DNA of 37,732 bases from Streptomyces rimosus subsp. rimosus (GTDB taxonomy: Bacteria > Actinomycetota > Actinomycetes > Streptomycetales > Streptomycetaceae), in contig NZ_JOCQ01000082.1 of NCBI RefSeq assembly GCF_000720725.1, positions 1 to 37,732 on the forward strand. Reading direction: 5' to 3'. The position numbers and the translations under genes are program-made. Under the pieces are notes generated by a model, which saw only the letters and a list, made by a program, of their open reading frames with translations, did not search any database and was not told the DNA's origin. Shown here in pieces: positions 16,458 through 23,255 of this stretch (within the stretch, counting starts at the first letter, position 1; every line of letters begins with the position of its first letter).

Positions 16458-17041
16458 CCGGACGCCCGTATACCGCGCCCCGCCCGGCCTGTGCGCTCCG
16501 TGTCCGTACGGCTTGCGCGTCGCACCTGCCCCCGTGTGCGCACCACCTCATGAGGCGTGAGGTGAGGGAGCGTCACCAGCCGCGTGTCCACGGAGAATCG
16601 GCATATCTACTGGCCCGTAGAGGTGGATTGCGGGGTTGTGGAGGGTAGAAATCCGATCAAGTGGGACGCGAACGGAACGTGAACGGCCAGGCGGCCGCCG
16701 CGTCACCGACCGCCCCCGAGAACGCCCGTCAAGAACGTGCTGCCGCCCGGGAGGTGACGGTTCCCGGGAGGGCGGCCACCGCCGGCGTAAGGGCGACGCC
16801 GGCAACAGGGGAGGCGGGGCCCCGCGCGTATGGTGGCACGCGCGGGGCACCTGCCTCCCGCCCCCTCGCAAGGACGCGTCGTCCGTCCGGGCGGCCCCCC
16901 GTAGGCCGCCCGTCCCCCGGACGAACGCCCGTGACCGCGGAGGTGGACAGGACCCCCGCGGTCCGTCGGGCGACTGCTCGCCCGAGCGAGCCCCCGCCCA
17001 GGGCGACCACCGCCCATGGACGACCGCTCGCCGTCGATTGC
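16458..17041. other. 584-bp gene-free region with clustered stem-loops, downstream of usp and glmS
   Basis: This convergent intergenic region shows no ORF with credible features. It holds a series of inverted repeats: CACCTCA/TGAGGTG at 16544-16564; a compound hairpin at 16809-16859; CGGGCGGCC/GGCCGCCCG at 16888-16912; and GACCGCGG/CCGCGGTC at 16933-16963. The last three form a row directly beyond the glmS stop. They may act as stacked terminators or as structured parts of a long glmS 3' UTR. Confidence 0.55.
16809..16859. terminator. Compound hairpin downstream of glmS
   Basis: The inner stem has 11 perfect pairs (GCCCCGCGCGT at 16819-16829 with 16838-16848, 8-nt loop). It is extended by GGGAGGC/GCCTCCC outer arms (16809-16815 and 16853-16859) across a small internal bulge. 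This is the strongest terminator-like structure between the convergent usp and glmS genes. Confidence 0.65.
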
Positions 17042-18871
17042 CTACTCGACCGTGACCGACTTCGCCAGGTTGCGCGGCTTGTCGATGTCCCGGCCCATGG
17101 CCAGGGCCACGTGGTAGGCCAGCAGCTGGAGCGGAATACCCATCAGGATCGGGTCCAGCTCGTTCTCGTTCTTCGGCACGACGATCGTGTGGTCGGCCTT
17201 GTCCTGCTTCTCGTGCGCGACGGCCAGGATGCGGCCGCTGCGGGCCTTGATCTCCTCCATCGCGGCGCGGTTCTTCTCCAGCAGGTCGTCGCTCGGGACG
17301 ATCGCCACGGTCGGCATGGCGGGCTCGATGAGCGCCAGCGGGCCGTGCTTGAGCTCGGACGCCGGGTACGCCTCGGCGTGGATGTAGGAGATCTCCTTGA
17401 GCTTGAGGGAGGCCTCGCGGGCGACGGGGTAGCCGCGGACCCGGCCGATGAACATCATCGACTTGGCGTCGGCGTACTCGGCCGCCAGCTTCTTGACCTC
17501 GTCCTCCTGCTCCAGGATCTCCTGGATCTGGCCGGGCAGCTTGCGCAGGCCCTCGATGATCCGCTTGCCGTCGGCGACGGACAGGTCGCGGATACGGCCC
17601 AGGTGCAGCGCGAGCAGGCCGAAGGCGACCACGGTGTTGGTGAAGCACTTGGTGGAGACCACGCAGACCTCGGGGCCCGCGTGCACGTACACGCCGCCGT
17701 GGGTCTCCCGGGCGATCGCCGAGCCGACCACGTTCACCACGCCCAGGACGCGCGCGCCCTTGCGCTTGAGCTCCTGCACGGCGGCCAGCACGTCGTAGGT
17801 CTCACCGGACTGGGAGACCGCGATGTACAGGGTGTCGGGGTCCACGACCGGGTTGCGGTAGCGGAACTCGGAGGCCGGCTCGGCGTCCGAGGGGATGCGG
17901 GCCAGCTCCTCGATCATCTGCGCGCCGATCTGGCCCGCGTGGTACGAGGTGCCGCAGCCCAGGATCTTCACCCGGCGGATGGCGCGCGCTTCGCGGGGGT
18001 CGAGGTTCAGGCCGCCCAGGTGCACGGTGGAGAAGCGGTCGTCGATCCGCCCGCGCAGCACGCGGTCCACCGCGTCGGCCTGCTCGCAGATCTCCTTGTG
18101 CATGTACGTGTCGTGGCCGCCCATGTCGTACGACTCGGCCTCCCACTCCACCGTGGTCGGCTGCGCGGAGGTGTGCGAGCCCTCGGTGGTGTAGGTGCGG
18201 TAGTCGTCGGCCTTGATGGTGGCCATCTCACCGTCGTCGAGGGTGACGACCTGGCGGGTGTGCGAGACCAGCGCGGCGACGTCGGAGGAGACGAACATCT
18301 CCTTCTCGCCGATGCCCAGGACGACCGGCGAGCCGTTGCGGGCGACGACGATGCGCTCGGGGAAGTCGGCGTGCAGCACGGCGATGCCGTACGTGCCCTC
18401 GATGACCCGCAGGGCCTCGCGGACCTGCTCCTCCAGGGTCGGCGCCTGGGAGCGGCCGATCAGGTGGGCCAGCACCTCGGTGTCGGTCTCCGAGACGAAC
18501 TCCACGCCGTCCGCGGTGAGCTTGGCGCGCAGCTCGTCGGCGTTGTCGATGATGCCGTTGTGGACGACGGCGACCTTGCCCTCGGTGTCCACGTGCGGGT
18601 GCGCGTTCTCGTCGGTCGGCGCGCCGTGGGTGGCCCAGCGGGTGTGCGCGATGCCGGCGGTACCCGCGAAGCGCTTGGGCAGGCGGGACTCCAGCTCGCG
18701 GACGCGGCCCTTGGCCTTGGCGGTCTTCAGGCCGCCCGCGGCCTTGCCGGTGCCCTTGGCGTGGATGGCGATACCGGCGGAGTCGTAGCCGCGGTACTCC
18801 AGGCGCTGCAGTCCTTCCAGGAGCAGCGGAGCCACGTCCCGCTTACCGATGTAGCCGACGATCCCGCACAT
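17042..18871 (-). CDS. glmS: Glutamine--fructose-6-phosphate aminotransferase
   Basis: This 609-residue enzyme makes glucosamine-6-phosphate from fructose-6-phosphate and glutamine, the first step toward UDP-GlcNAc and peptidoglycan. The N-terminal M-C-G-I-V-G-Y-I-G carries Cys2, the nucleophile of the glutaminase (Ntn) domain once Met1 is removed. Two SIS sugar-isomerase domains follow; the first contains V-S-Q-S-G-E-T-Y-D, and K-P-R-N-L-A-K-S-V-T-V-E is the standard C-terminus. The ATG at 18871 has AAGGGG upstream. Streptomyces commonly carry two glmS copies. Its position next to a GH20 hexosaminidase gene suggests an amino-sugar link, but no DasR site is evident before it. Confidence 0.97.
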   Translation of the reverse strand: MCGIVGYIGKRDVAPLLLEGLQRLEYRGYDSAGIAIHAKGTGKAAGGLKTAKAKGRVRELESRLPKRFAGTAGIAHTRWATHGAPTDENAHPHVDTEGKVAVVHNGIIDNADELRAKLTADGVEFVSETDTEVLAHLIGRSQAPTLEEQVREALRVIEGTYGIAVLHADFPERIVVARNGSPVVLGIGEKEMFVSSDVAALVSHTRQVVTLDDGEMATIKADDYRTYTTEGSHTSAQPTTVEWEAESYDMGGHDTYMHKEICEQADAVDRVLRGRIDDRFSTVHLGGLNLDPREARAIRRVKILGCGTSYHAGQIGAQMIEELARIPSDAEPASEFRYRNPVVDPDTLYIAVSQSGETYDVLAAVQELKRKGARVLGVVNVVGSAIARETHGGVYVHAGPEVCVVSTKCFTNTVVAFGLLALHLGRIRDLSVADGKRIIEGLRKLPGQIQEILEQEDEVKKLAAEYADAKSMMFIGRVRGYPVAREASLKLKEISYIHAEAYPASELKHGPLALIEPAMPTVAIVPSDDLLEKNRAAMEEIKARSGRILAVAHEKQDKADHTIVVPKNENELDPILMGIPLQLLAYHVALAMGRDIDKPRNLAKSVTVE

Positions 18872-18942
18872 GAAGTGACCCCTTCGGTCAGGCAGTTGGA
18901 CAGGTGGCACGCGATGCGGCACGTGCCGGGTGCTCGGCCGGG

Positions 18943-19218
18943 TCAGCCGTAGACGAGGCGGCGCAGCTGGCGCGCCGAGAGGGTGGGCGGGCACACCGCG
19001 CGGTGCGGCAGCTCCTGCCCGATCCGTTCGAAGATCGCCTCGTTGCGCAGTCCCTGCGACTGCAGCTCCCGGTGGCGTCTGCGGACGTAGTCCTCGGTCG
19101 TCTCGTCGAAGTACGCGAGGACGTCGAGCACCACCCGGGCGGCCTCACCGCGCTGTAGCGGCGTGCTGCGCACCAGGTGGTCGATGAGGTCCTCATGAGG
19201 CGAACGGCGATCGAGCAC
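18943..19218 (-). CDS. Conserved hypothetical small protein upstream of glmS
   Basis: This 91-residue helical, charged protein (H-E-D-L-I-D-H-L-V, Y-V-R-R-R-H-R-E-L-Q-S) ends in R-Q-L-R-R-L-V-Y-G. It lies 71 bp upstream of glmS on the same strand. An in-frame GTG at 19284 would give 113 residues. However, the 22 codons between 19284 and 19218 have only about half G/C in third positions, unlike Streptomyces coding DNA, and include a perfect palindrome. I therefore prefer the GTG at 19218. I recognise no family. It may be a cytosolic regulator or accessory factor. Confidence 0.72.
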   Translation of the reverse strand: MLDRRSPHEDLIDHLVRSTPLQRGEAARVVLDVLAYFDETTEDYVRRRHRELQSQGLRNEAIFERIGQELPHRAVCPPTLSARQLRRLVYG

Positions 19219-19260
19219 CCGATGAATACTGATGGGTCGCCCCGCTGGATGCAAGAAATC

Positions 19261-19276
19261 TGCCCGATATCGGGCA
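19261..19276. promoter_or_regulatory. Perfect 16-bp palindrome in the hexosaminidase divergent region
   Basis: TGCCCGATATCGGGCA is fully self-complementary. It lies 43 bp upstream of the preferred start of the small protein gene and about 140 bp upstream of the hexosaminidase start. It overlaps a possible minus-strand -35 (TTGCCC). It fits a dimeric repressor operator. I do not recognise the regulator. Confidence 0.6.
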
Positions 19277-19300
19277 AGCGACACGCCGGATGGCGCCAGA

Positions 19301-19316
19301 CGTGGTCCGCACCTTG
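19301..19316. promoter_or_regulatory. Weak DasR-like site before the hexosaminidase gene
   Basis: CGTGGTCCGCACCTTG keeps the TGGTC and ACC half-site cores of the DasR consensus ACTGGTCTAGACCAGT at correct spacing (8 of 16 positions). DasR controls chitin/GlcNAc genes in Streptomyces, so the context is right, but the match alone is weak. Confidence 0.3.
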
Positions 19317-19417
19317 ACCATCAGAGAGGTCAGCGGTACTCAATGTTGACGTTCGGTTGCTCCATGCACGCACGACCACGCACGGCCCCGCACGACGAGC
19401 CCACCGAAGGGAACCTC

Positions 19418-21031
19418 GTGAGACGACGCAGACTGTTCTGCTCGCTGCTGCTGGTCGCGGCGGCCGGCCTGTCCACGGCCGGGGCGCGGCCCGCGGACGG
19501 CCATGCCGGCCAGGCCGCCCGCCACGCCAAGCCCATAGCCCTCGACCAGGTCATCCCGGCGCCCGCCTCCGTCAGACCCGGTAAGGACCCCTACACCCTC
19601 GGTGACCGGACGCAGATCCGGGTGCCCGGCGCGTCGGGCGAGGTCCGGCGGGTGGCCGGCTACCTGGCCGACGTGCTGCGCCCGTCCACCGGCTACCCCC
19701 TGCCCGTCACCGGCAAGGACGGCCGGGACGGCATCGTGCTGCGGCTCGGCGGCAAGGACACCAGGAAGCTGGGCGCCGAGGGCTACCGCCTGACCTCCAC
19801 CCGGCACGCCGTCACGATCACCGCGGCCCGGCCCGCCGGGCTCTTCCACGGCGTACAGACGCTGCGCCAGCTGCTGCCGCCGTCCGTCGAGAAGCGCAGC
19901 GCGCAGCACAGCCCCTGGAAGGTCGCGGGCGGCACCATCACCGACACCCCGCGCTACGGCTACCGCGGCGGGATGATCGATGTCGGTCGGCACTTCTTCA
20001 CCGTCGACCAGCTGAAGCGTTACATCGATCAGCTGGCGCTGTACAAGTACAACAAGCTGCATCTGCACCTCACCGACGACCAGGGCTGGCGGCTGCAGAT
20101 CAACTCCTGGCCGCGGCTCGCCACCTACGGCGGCAGCACCCAGGTCGGCGGCGGCCCGGGCGGCTACTACACCAAGGCCCAGTACCGCGAGATCCTGCGG
20201 TACGCCGCCAGCCGCTACATGGAGGTCATCCCCGAGATCGACACCCCGGGGCACACCCAGGCCGCGCTCGCCTCGTACGCCAAGCTCAACTGCAACAACG
20301 TCGCGCCTCCGATCTACACCGGCGTCGAGGTCGGCTTCAGCTCGCTGTGCGTGCCCAAGAAGGTGACGTACGAGTTCCTGGACGACGTCTTCCGCGAGAC
20401 CGCGGCGCTGACCCCGGGCCCGTACCTGCACATCGGCGGTGACGAGGCCTACTCCACCAGCCACGCCGACTACGTGACCTTCATGAACAAGGTCCAGCCG
20501 CTGGTGACCAAGTACAAGAAGCGGGTCATAGGGTGGCACCAGATGACCGCCGTGACCCCGGCCAAGGGCGCCGCGGTGCAGTACTGGGGCTACGACAAGA
20601 CGCCCGCCAAGGAGCGGGAGCAGGTCGCGGCGGCGGCCCGGAAGGGCGCCGGGCTGATCCTGTCGCCGGCCGACCGCTCGTACCTCGACATGAAGTACAC
20701 CAAGGACACCAAGCTGGGTAAGGCGTGGGCCGGGTACGTCGAGGTCCAGCGGTCCTACGACTGGGACCCCGCGACGTACCTGAAGGGAGCGCCGCAGAAG
20801 TCGATCATGGGTGTCGAGGCGCCGATCTGGACGGAGACCCTCTCCACCAACCGGCACCTGGACTACATGACCTTCCCGCGGATGCCCGGCATCGCCGAGC
20901 TGGGCTGGTCGCCGAGGTCCACCCACGACTGGGACACCTACAAGTACCGGCTGGCCGCCCAGGCGCCCCGCTGGGAGGCCATGGGCTTCGACTACTACAG
21001 GTCCCCGCAGGTGCCGTGGGGAAAGAAGTGA
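19418..21031 (+). CDS. Secreted GH20 beta-N-acetylhexosaminidase
   Basis: This 537-residue enzyme removes terminal GlcNAc from chito-oligosaccharides. GTG at 19418 was chosen: GAAGGGAA lies just upstream and a clean signal peptide follows (V-R-R-R-R then L-F-C-S-L-L-L-V-A-A-A-G-L). Residues 40-165 form the GH20b non-catalytic domain and about 180-530 the GH20 barrel. H-L-H-L-T-D-D-Q-G-W and the catalytic pair D342-E343 in H-I-G-G-D-E-A-Y are present; Asp polarises the substrate acetamido group and Glu is the acid/base. It is followed by two hairpins. Products would feed GlcNAc uptake and glmS-linked metabolism. Confidence 0.94.
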   Translation: MRRRRLFCSLLLVAAAGLSTAGARPADGHAGQAARHAKPIALDQVIPAPASVRPGKDPYTLGDRTQIRVPGASGEVRRVAGYLADVLRPSTGYPLPVTGKDGRDGIVLRLGGKDTRKLGAEGYRLTSTRHAVTITAARPAGLFHGVQTLRQLLPPSVEKRSAQHSPWKVAGGTITDTPRYGYRGGMIDVGRHFFTVDQLKRYIDQLALYKYNKLHLHLTDDQGWRLQINSWPRLATYGGSTQVGGGPGGYYTKAQYREILRYAASRYMEVIPEIDTPGHTQAALASYAKLNCNNVAPPIYTGVEVGFSSLCVPKKVTYEFLDDVFRETAALTPGPYLHIGGDEAYSTSHADYVTFMNKVQPLVTKYKKRVIGWHQMTAVTPAKGAAVQYWGYDKTPAKEREQVAAAARKGAGLILSPADRSYLDMKYTKDTKLGKAWAGYVEVQRSYDWDPATYLKGAPQKSIMGVEAPIWTETLSTNRHLDYMTFPRMPGIAELGWSPRSTHDWDTYKYRLAAQAPRWEAMGFDYYRSPQVPWGKK

Positions 21032-21050
21032 TCTGACGGCGCCGCGACAG

Positions 21051-21082
21051 CAGGGCGGGTCCGGATTTCCGGGCCCGCCCTG
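21051..21082. terminator. Hairpin after the hexosaminidase gene
   Basis: A 14-bp stem with one G-T pair (CAGGGCGGGTCCGG at 21051-21064 with 21069-21082) and a 4-nt loop starts 20 nt after the stop. Confidence 0.85.
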
Positions 21083-21110
21083 TGCCGTACGCGGAAGTCG
21101 CACGCGGGGA

Positions 21111-21145
21111 GCCGTATGCGTACGGGGATGCCGCACGCATACGGC
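21111..21145. terminator. Hairpin after the acyl-CoA dehydrogenase gene (minus strand)
   Basis: A perfect 11-bp stem (GCCGTATGCGT at 21111-21121 with 21135-21145) and 13-nt loop lies 14 nt past the stop of the convergent acyl-CoA dehydrogenase gene, facing the other terminator. Confidence 0.75.
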
Positions 21146-21158
21146 CGAACGCGACCGC

Positions 21159-22313
21159 CTACACCCCCAGCTCCCGCGCGATCAGCAGCCGCTGCACCTC
21201 GCTGGTCCCCTCGCCGATCTCCAGGATCTTGGAGTCGCGCCACATGCGGGCGACCGGGTACTCGTTCATGAAGCCGTAGCCGCCGTGGATCTGGGTGGCC
21301 TCGCGGGCGTTGTCCACCGCGATCTCGGAGGAGTACAGCTTGGCGAGCGCCGCCTCCTTCTTGAACGGCTCGCCGTGCACCAGCCGGGACGCGGCGTCGC
21401 GCCAGGCCAGCCGGGAGGTGTGCGCCCGCATCTCCATGTCGGCCAGCTTGAACTGGATCGCCTGGTTGTGGCCGATCGGCCGCCCGAAGGCGTGCCGCTC
21501 CTTGGCGTAGCGGACGGACTCGTCCACACAGCCCTGCGCGAGGCCGGTGGCCAGCGCCGCGATGGCGATCCGGCCCTCGTCCAGGATGCGCAGGAACTGG
21601 GCGTAGCCGCGGCCCTCCGTGCCGACCAGGTTGCCGACCGGGACCCGTACGTCGGAGAAGGACAGCTCACGGGTGTCCGAGGCGTTCCAGCCGACCTTCG
21701 AGTACGGGGCGCCGACGGTGAAGCCCGGGGTGCCGGACGGCACGATGATCGAGGAGATCAGCGGGCTGCCGTCGTCCTTGCGGCCGGTGACGGCGGTGAC
21801 CGTGACCAGGCCGGTGATGTCGGTGCCGGAGTTGGTGATGAAGCACTTGCTGCCGTTGATCACCCATGTGTCGCCGTCCCGTACGGCCGTGGTGCGGGTG
21901 GCGCCCGCGTCGGAGCCGCCGTCCGGCTCGGTCAGCCCGAAGGCGCCCAGCACCTCGCCCGTACACATCCGGGGCAGCCACTCGCGCTTCTGCTCCTCCG
22001 TGCCGAAGTGGTAGATCGGCATGGCGCCGAGCGAGACGGCCGCCTCCAGGGTGATCGCCACGGACGAGTCGACCCGGGCCAGCTCCTCCAGGGCGATGCC
22101 GAGGGCGAGGTAGTCGCCGCCCATGCCGCCGTACTCCTCGGGGAACGGCAGGCCGAACAGGCCCATGCGGCCCATCTCCCGCACGATCTCGTACGGGAAC
22201 TCGTGGTGCTCGTAGAACTCACCGATCTTGGGAGCGACGACATCGTGGGCGAACGCCTCGACCGTGCGCCGCAGCTCGTCGAGTTCGGGGGACAGGCGGT
22301 GGTCCAGGGACAT
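21159..22313 (-). CDS. acdH: Acyl-CoA dehydrogenase, probably isovaleryl/branched-chain
   Basis: This 384-residue FAD flavoprotein introduces a 2,3 double bond in acyl-CoA. Family signatures are G-A-F-G-L-T-E-P-D-G-G-S-D-A-G and Q-I-H-G-G-Y-G-F-M-N-E-Y-P-V-A-R-M-W-R-D. The C-terminal I-G-E-G-T-S-E-V-Q holds the Glu in the usual catalytic-base position. It is the last gene of an operon with biotin carboxylase, carboxyltransferase and HMG-CoA lyase, which fits isovaleryl-CoA dehydrogenation in leucine breakdown. Streptomyces AcdH is known to act on several branched-chain acyl-CoAs. It starts 3 nt after the HMG-CoA lyase stop. Confidence 0.92.
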   Translation of the reverse strand: MSLDHRLSPELDELRRTVEAFAHDVVAPKIGEFYEHHEFPYEIVREMGRMGLFGLPFPEEYGGMGGDYLALGIALEELARVDSSVAITLEAAVSLGAMPIYHFGTEEQKREWLPRMCTGEVLGAFGLTEPDGGSDAGATRTTAVRDGDTWVINGSKCFITNSGTDITGLVTVTAVTGRKDDGSPLISSIIVPSGTPGFTVGAPYSKVGWNASDTRELSFSDVRVPVGNLVGTEGRGYAQFLRILDEGRIAIAALATGLAQGCVDESVRYAKERHAFGRPIGHNQAIQFKLADMEMRAHTSRLAWRDAASRLVHGEPFKKEAALAKLYSSEIAVDNAREATQIHGGYGFMNEYPVARMWRDSKILEIGEGTSEVQRLLIARELGV

Positions 22314-22316
22314 CGT

Positions 22317-23255
22317 TCACTCCTTGTGGGAGAGGGCACGGACGGTGCGGGACGGGCTCGGGCGGCCCAGCTGTTCGGCCATCCACACGCTTGTGGCGGT
22401 GAGCCGGCCCAGGTCGACCCCGGTCTCGATGCCGAGGCCGTGCAGCATCCACACCAGGTCTTCGGTGGCGAGGTTGCCGGTGGCGCTCTTGGCGTACGGG
22501 CAGCCGCCGAGGCCGCCCGCCGCCGCGTCGACGGTGGTGACGCCGTGCTGGAGCGCGGCGAGGGTGTTGGCCAGTGCCTGGCCGTAGGTGTCGTGGAAGT
22601 GCACGCCGAGGCGGTCGGTGGGCACGCCCGCCTCGTTCAGCGCGGCGAGCAGCGTCTGCACGTGGCCGGGGGTGGCGACGCCGATCGTGTCGCCGAGGCT
22701 CAGTTCGTCGCAGCCCATGTCGAGCAGGGCGCGGCACACCCGTACGACCTGCGCGACGGGCACCGGGCCCTCCCACGGGTCGCCGAAGCACATGGAGAGG
22801 TAGCCGCGGACGTGCGCCTTCTCCTCCTTCGCGCGGGCGACCACCGGCGTGAACATGGCGAGCGATTCCTCGACCGTACGGTTGAGGTTGGCCTTGGCGA
22901 ACGACTCGGTGGCGCTGCCGAAGACCGCGATACGGCGGGCGCCGAGGGCCAGCGCGCGGTCCAGGCCGCGGTCGTTGGGCACCAGGACCGGCAGGTGTAC
23001 GCCGAGGCCGTCCAGCATCGGGTAGAGCTGTTCGGCGTCGGCGAGCTGCGGCACCCACTTGGGGTGCACGAAGCTGGTCGCCTCGATGGTGCCCAGCCCG
23101 GCCCCGGCCAGGCGGCGGACGAACTCCGCCTTGACCTCGGTGGGCACCACGGCCGACTCGTTCTGGAGGCCGTCGCGGGCGCCGACCTCATGGATACGGA
23201 CCCGGGCGGGCAGACTGGGGGCCGGAACGGTCATGGGCAGTCCGGAAGCGGTCAT
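22317..23255 (-). CDS. Hydroxymethylglutaryl-CoA lyase
   Basis: This 312-residue TIM-barrel enzyme of the HMGL-like family splits HMG-CoA into acetyl-CoA and acetoacetate, the end of leucine catabolism. Signatures are V-G-A-R-D-G-L-Q-N-E (catalytic Arg and metal-binding Asp), V-H-F-H-D-T-Y-G-Q (metal-binding His pair), and G-G-L-G-G-C-P-Y-A with the conserved loop Cys. The ATG at 23255 overlaps the stop of the biotin carboxylase gene (ATGA), so translation is coupled. A downstream in-frame ATG (M8) is possible but lacks its own ribosome-binding site. Confidence 0.94.
   Translation of the reverse strand: MTASGLPMTVPAPSLPARVRIHEVGARDGLQNESAVVPTEVKAEFVRRLAGAGLGTIEATSFVHPKWVPQLADAEQLYPMLDGLGVHLPVLVPNDRGLDRALALGARRIAVFGSATESFAKANLNRTVEESLAMFTPVVARAKEEKAHVRGYLSMCFGDPWEGPVPVAQVVRVCRALLDMGCDELSLGDTIGVATPGHVQTLLAALNEAGVPTDRLGVHFHDTYGQALANTLAALQHGVTTVDAAAGGLGGCPYAKSATGNLATEDLVWMLHGLGIETGVDLGRLTATSVWMAEQLGRPSPSRTVRALSHKE

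Noticed and set aside
16544..16564. CACCTCA/TGAGGTG hairpin as a usp operator
   Set aside because: It lies about 90 bp downstream of the usp stop. A weak 7-bp stem after a gene end fits terminator-like structure better than an operator.
16661..18952. A 763-codon plus-strand open frame covering the glmS region
   Set aside because: It is antisense to glmS for most of its length. Its first 120 codons over the gene-free region show no domain, signal or ribosome-binding site.
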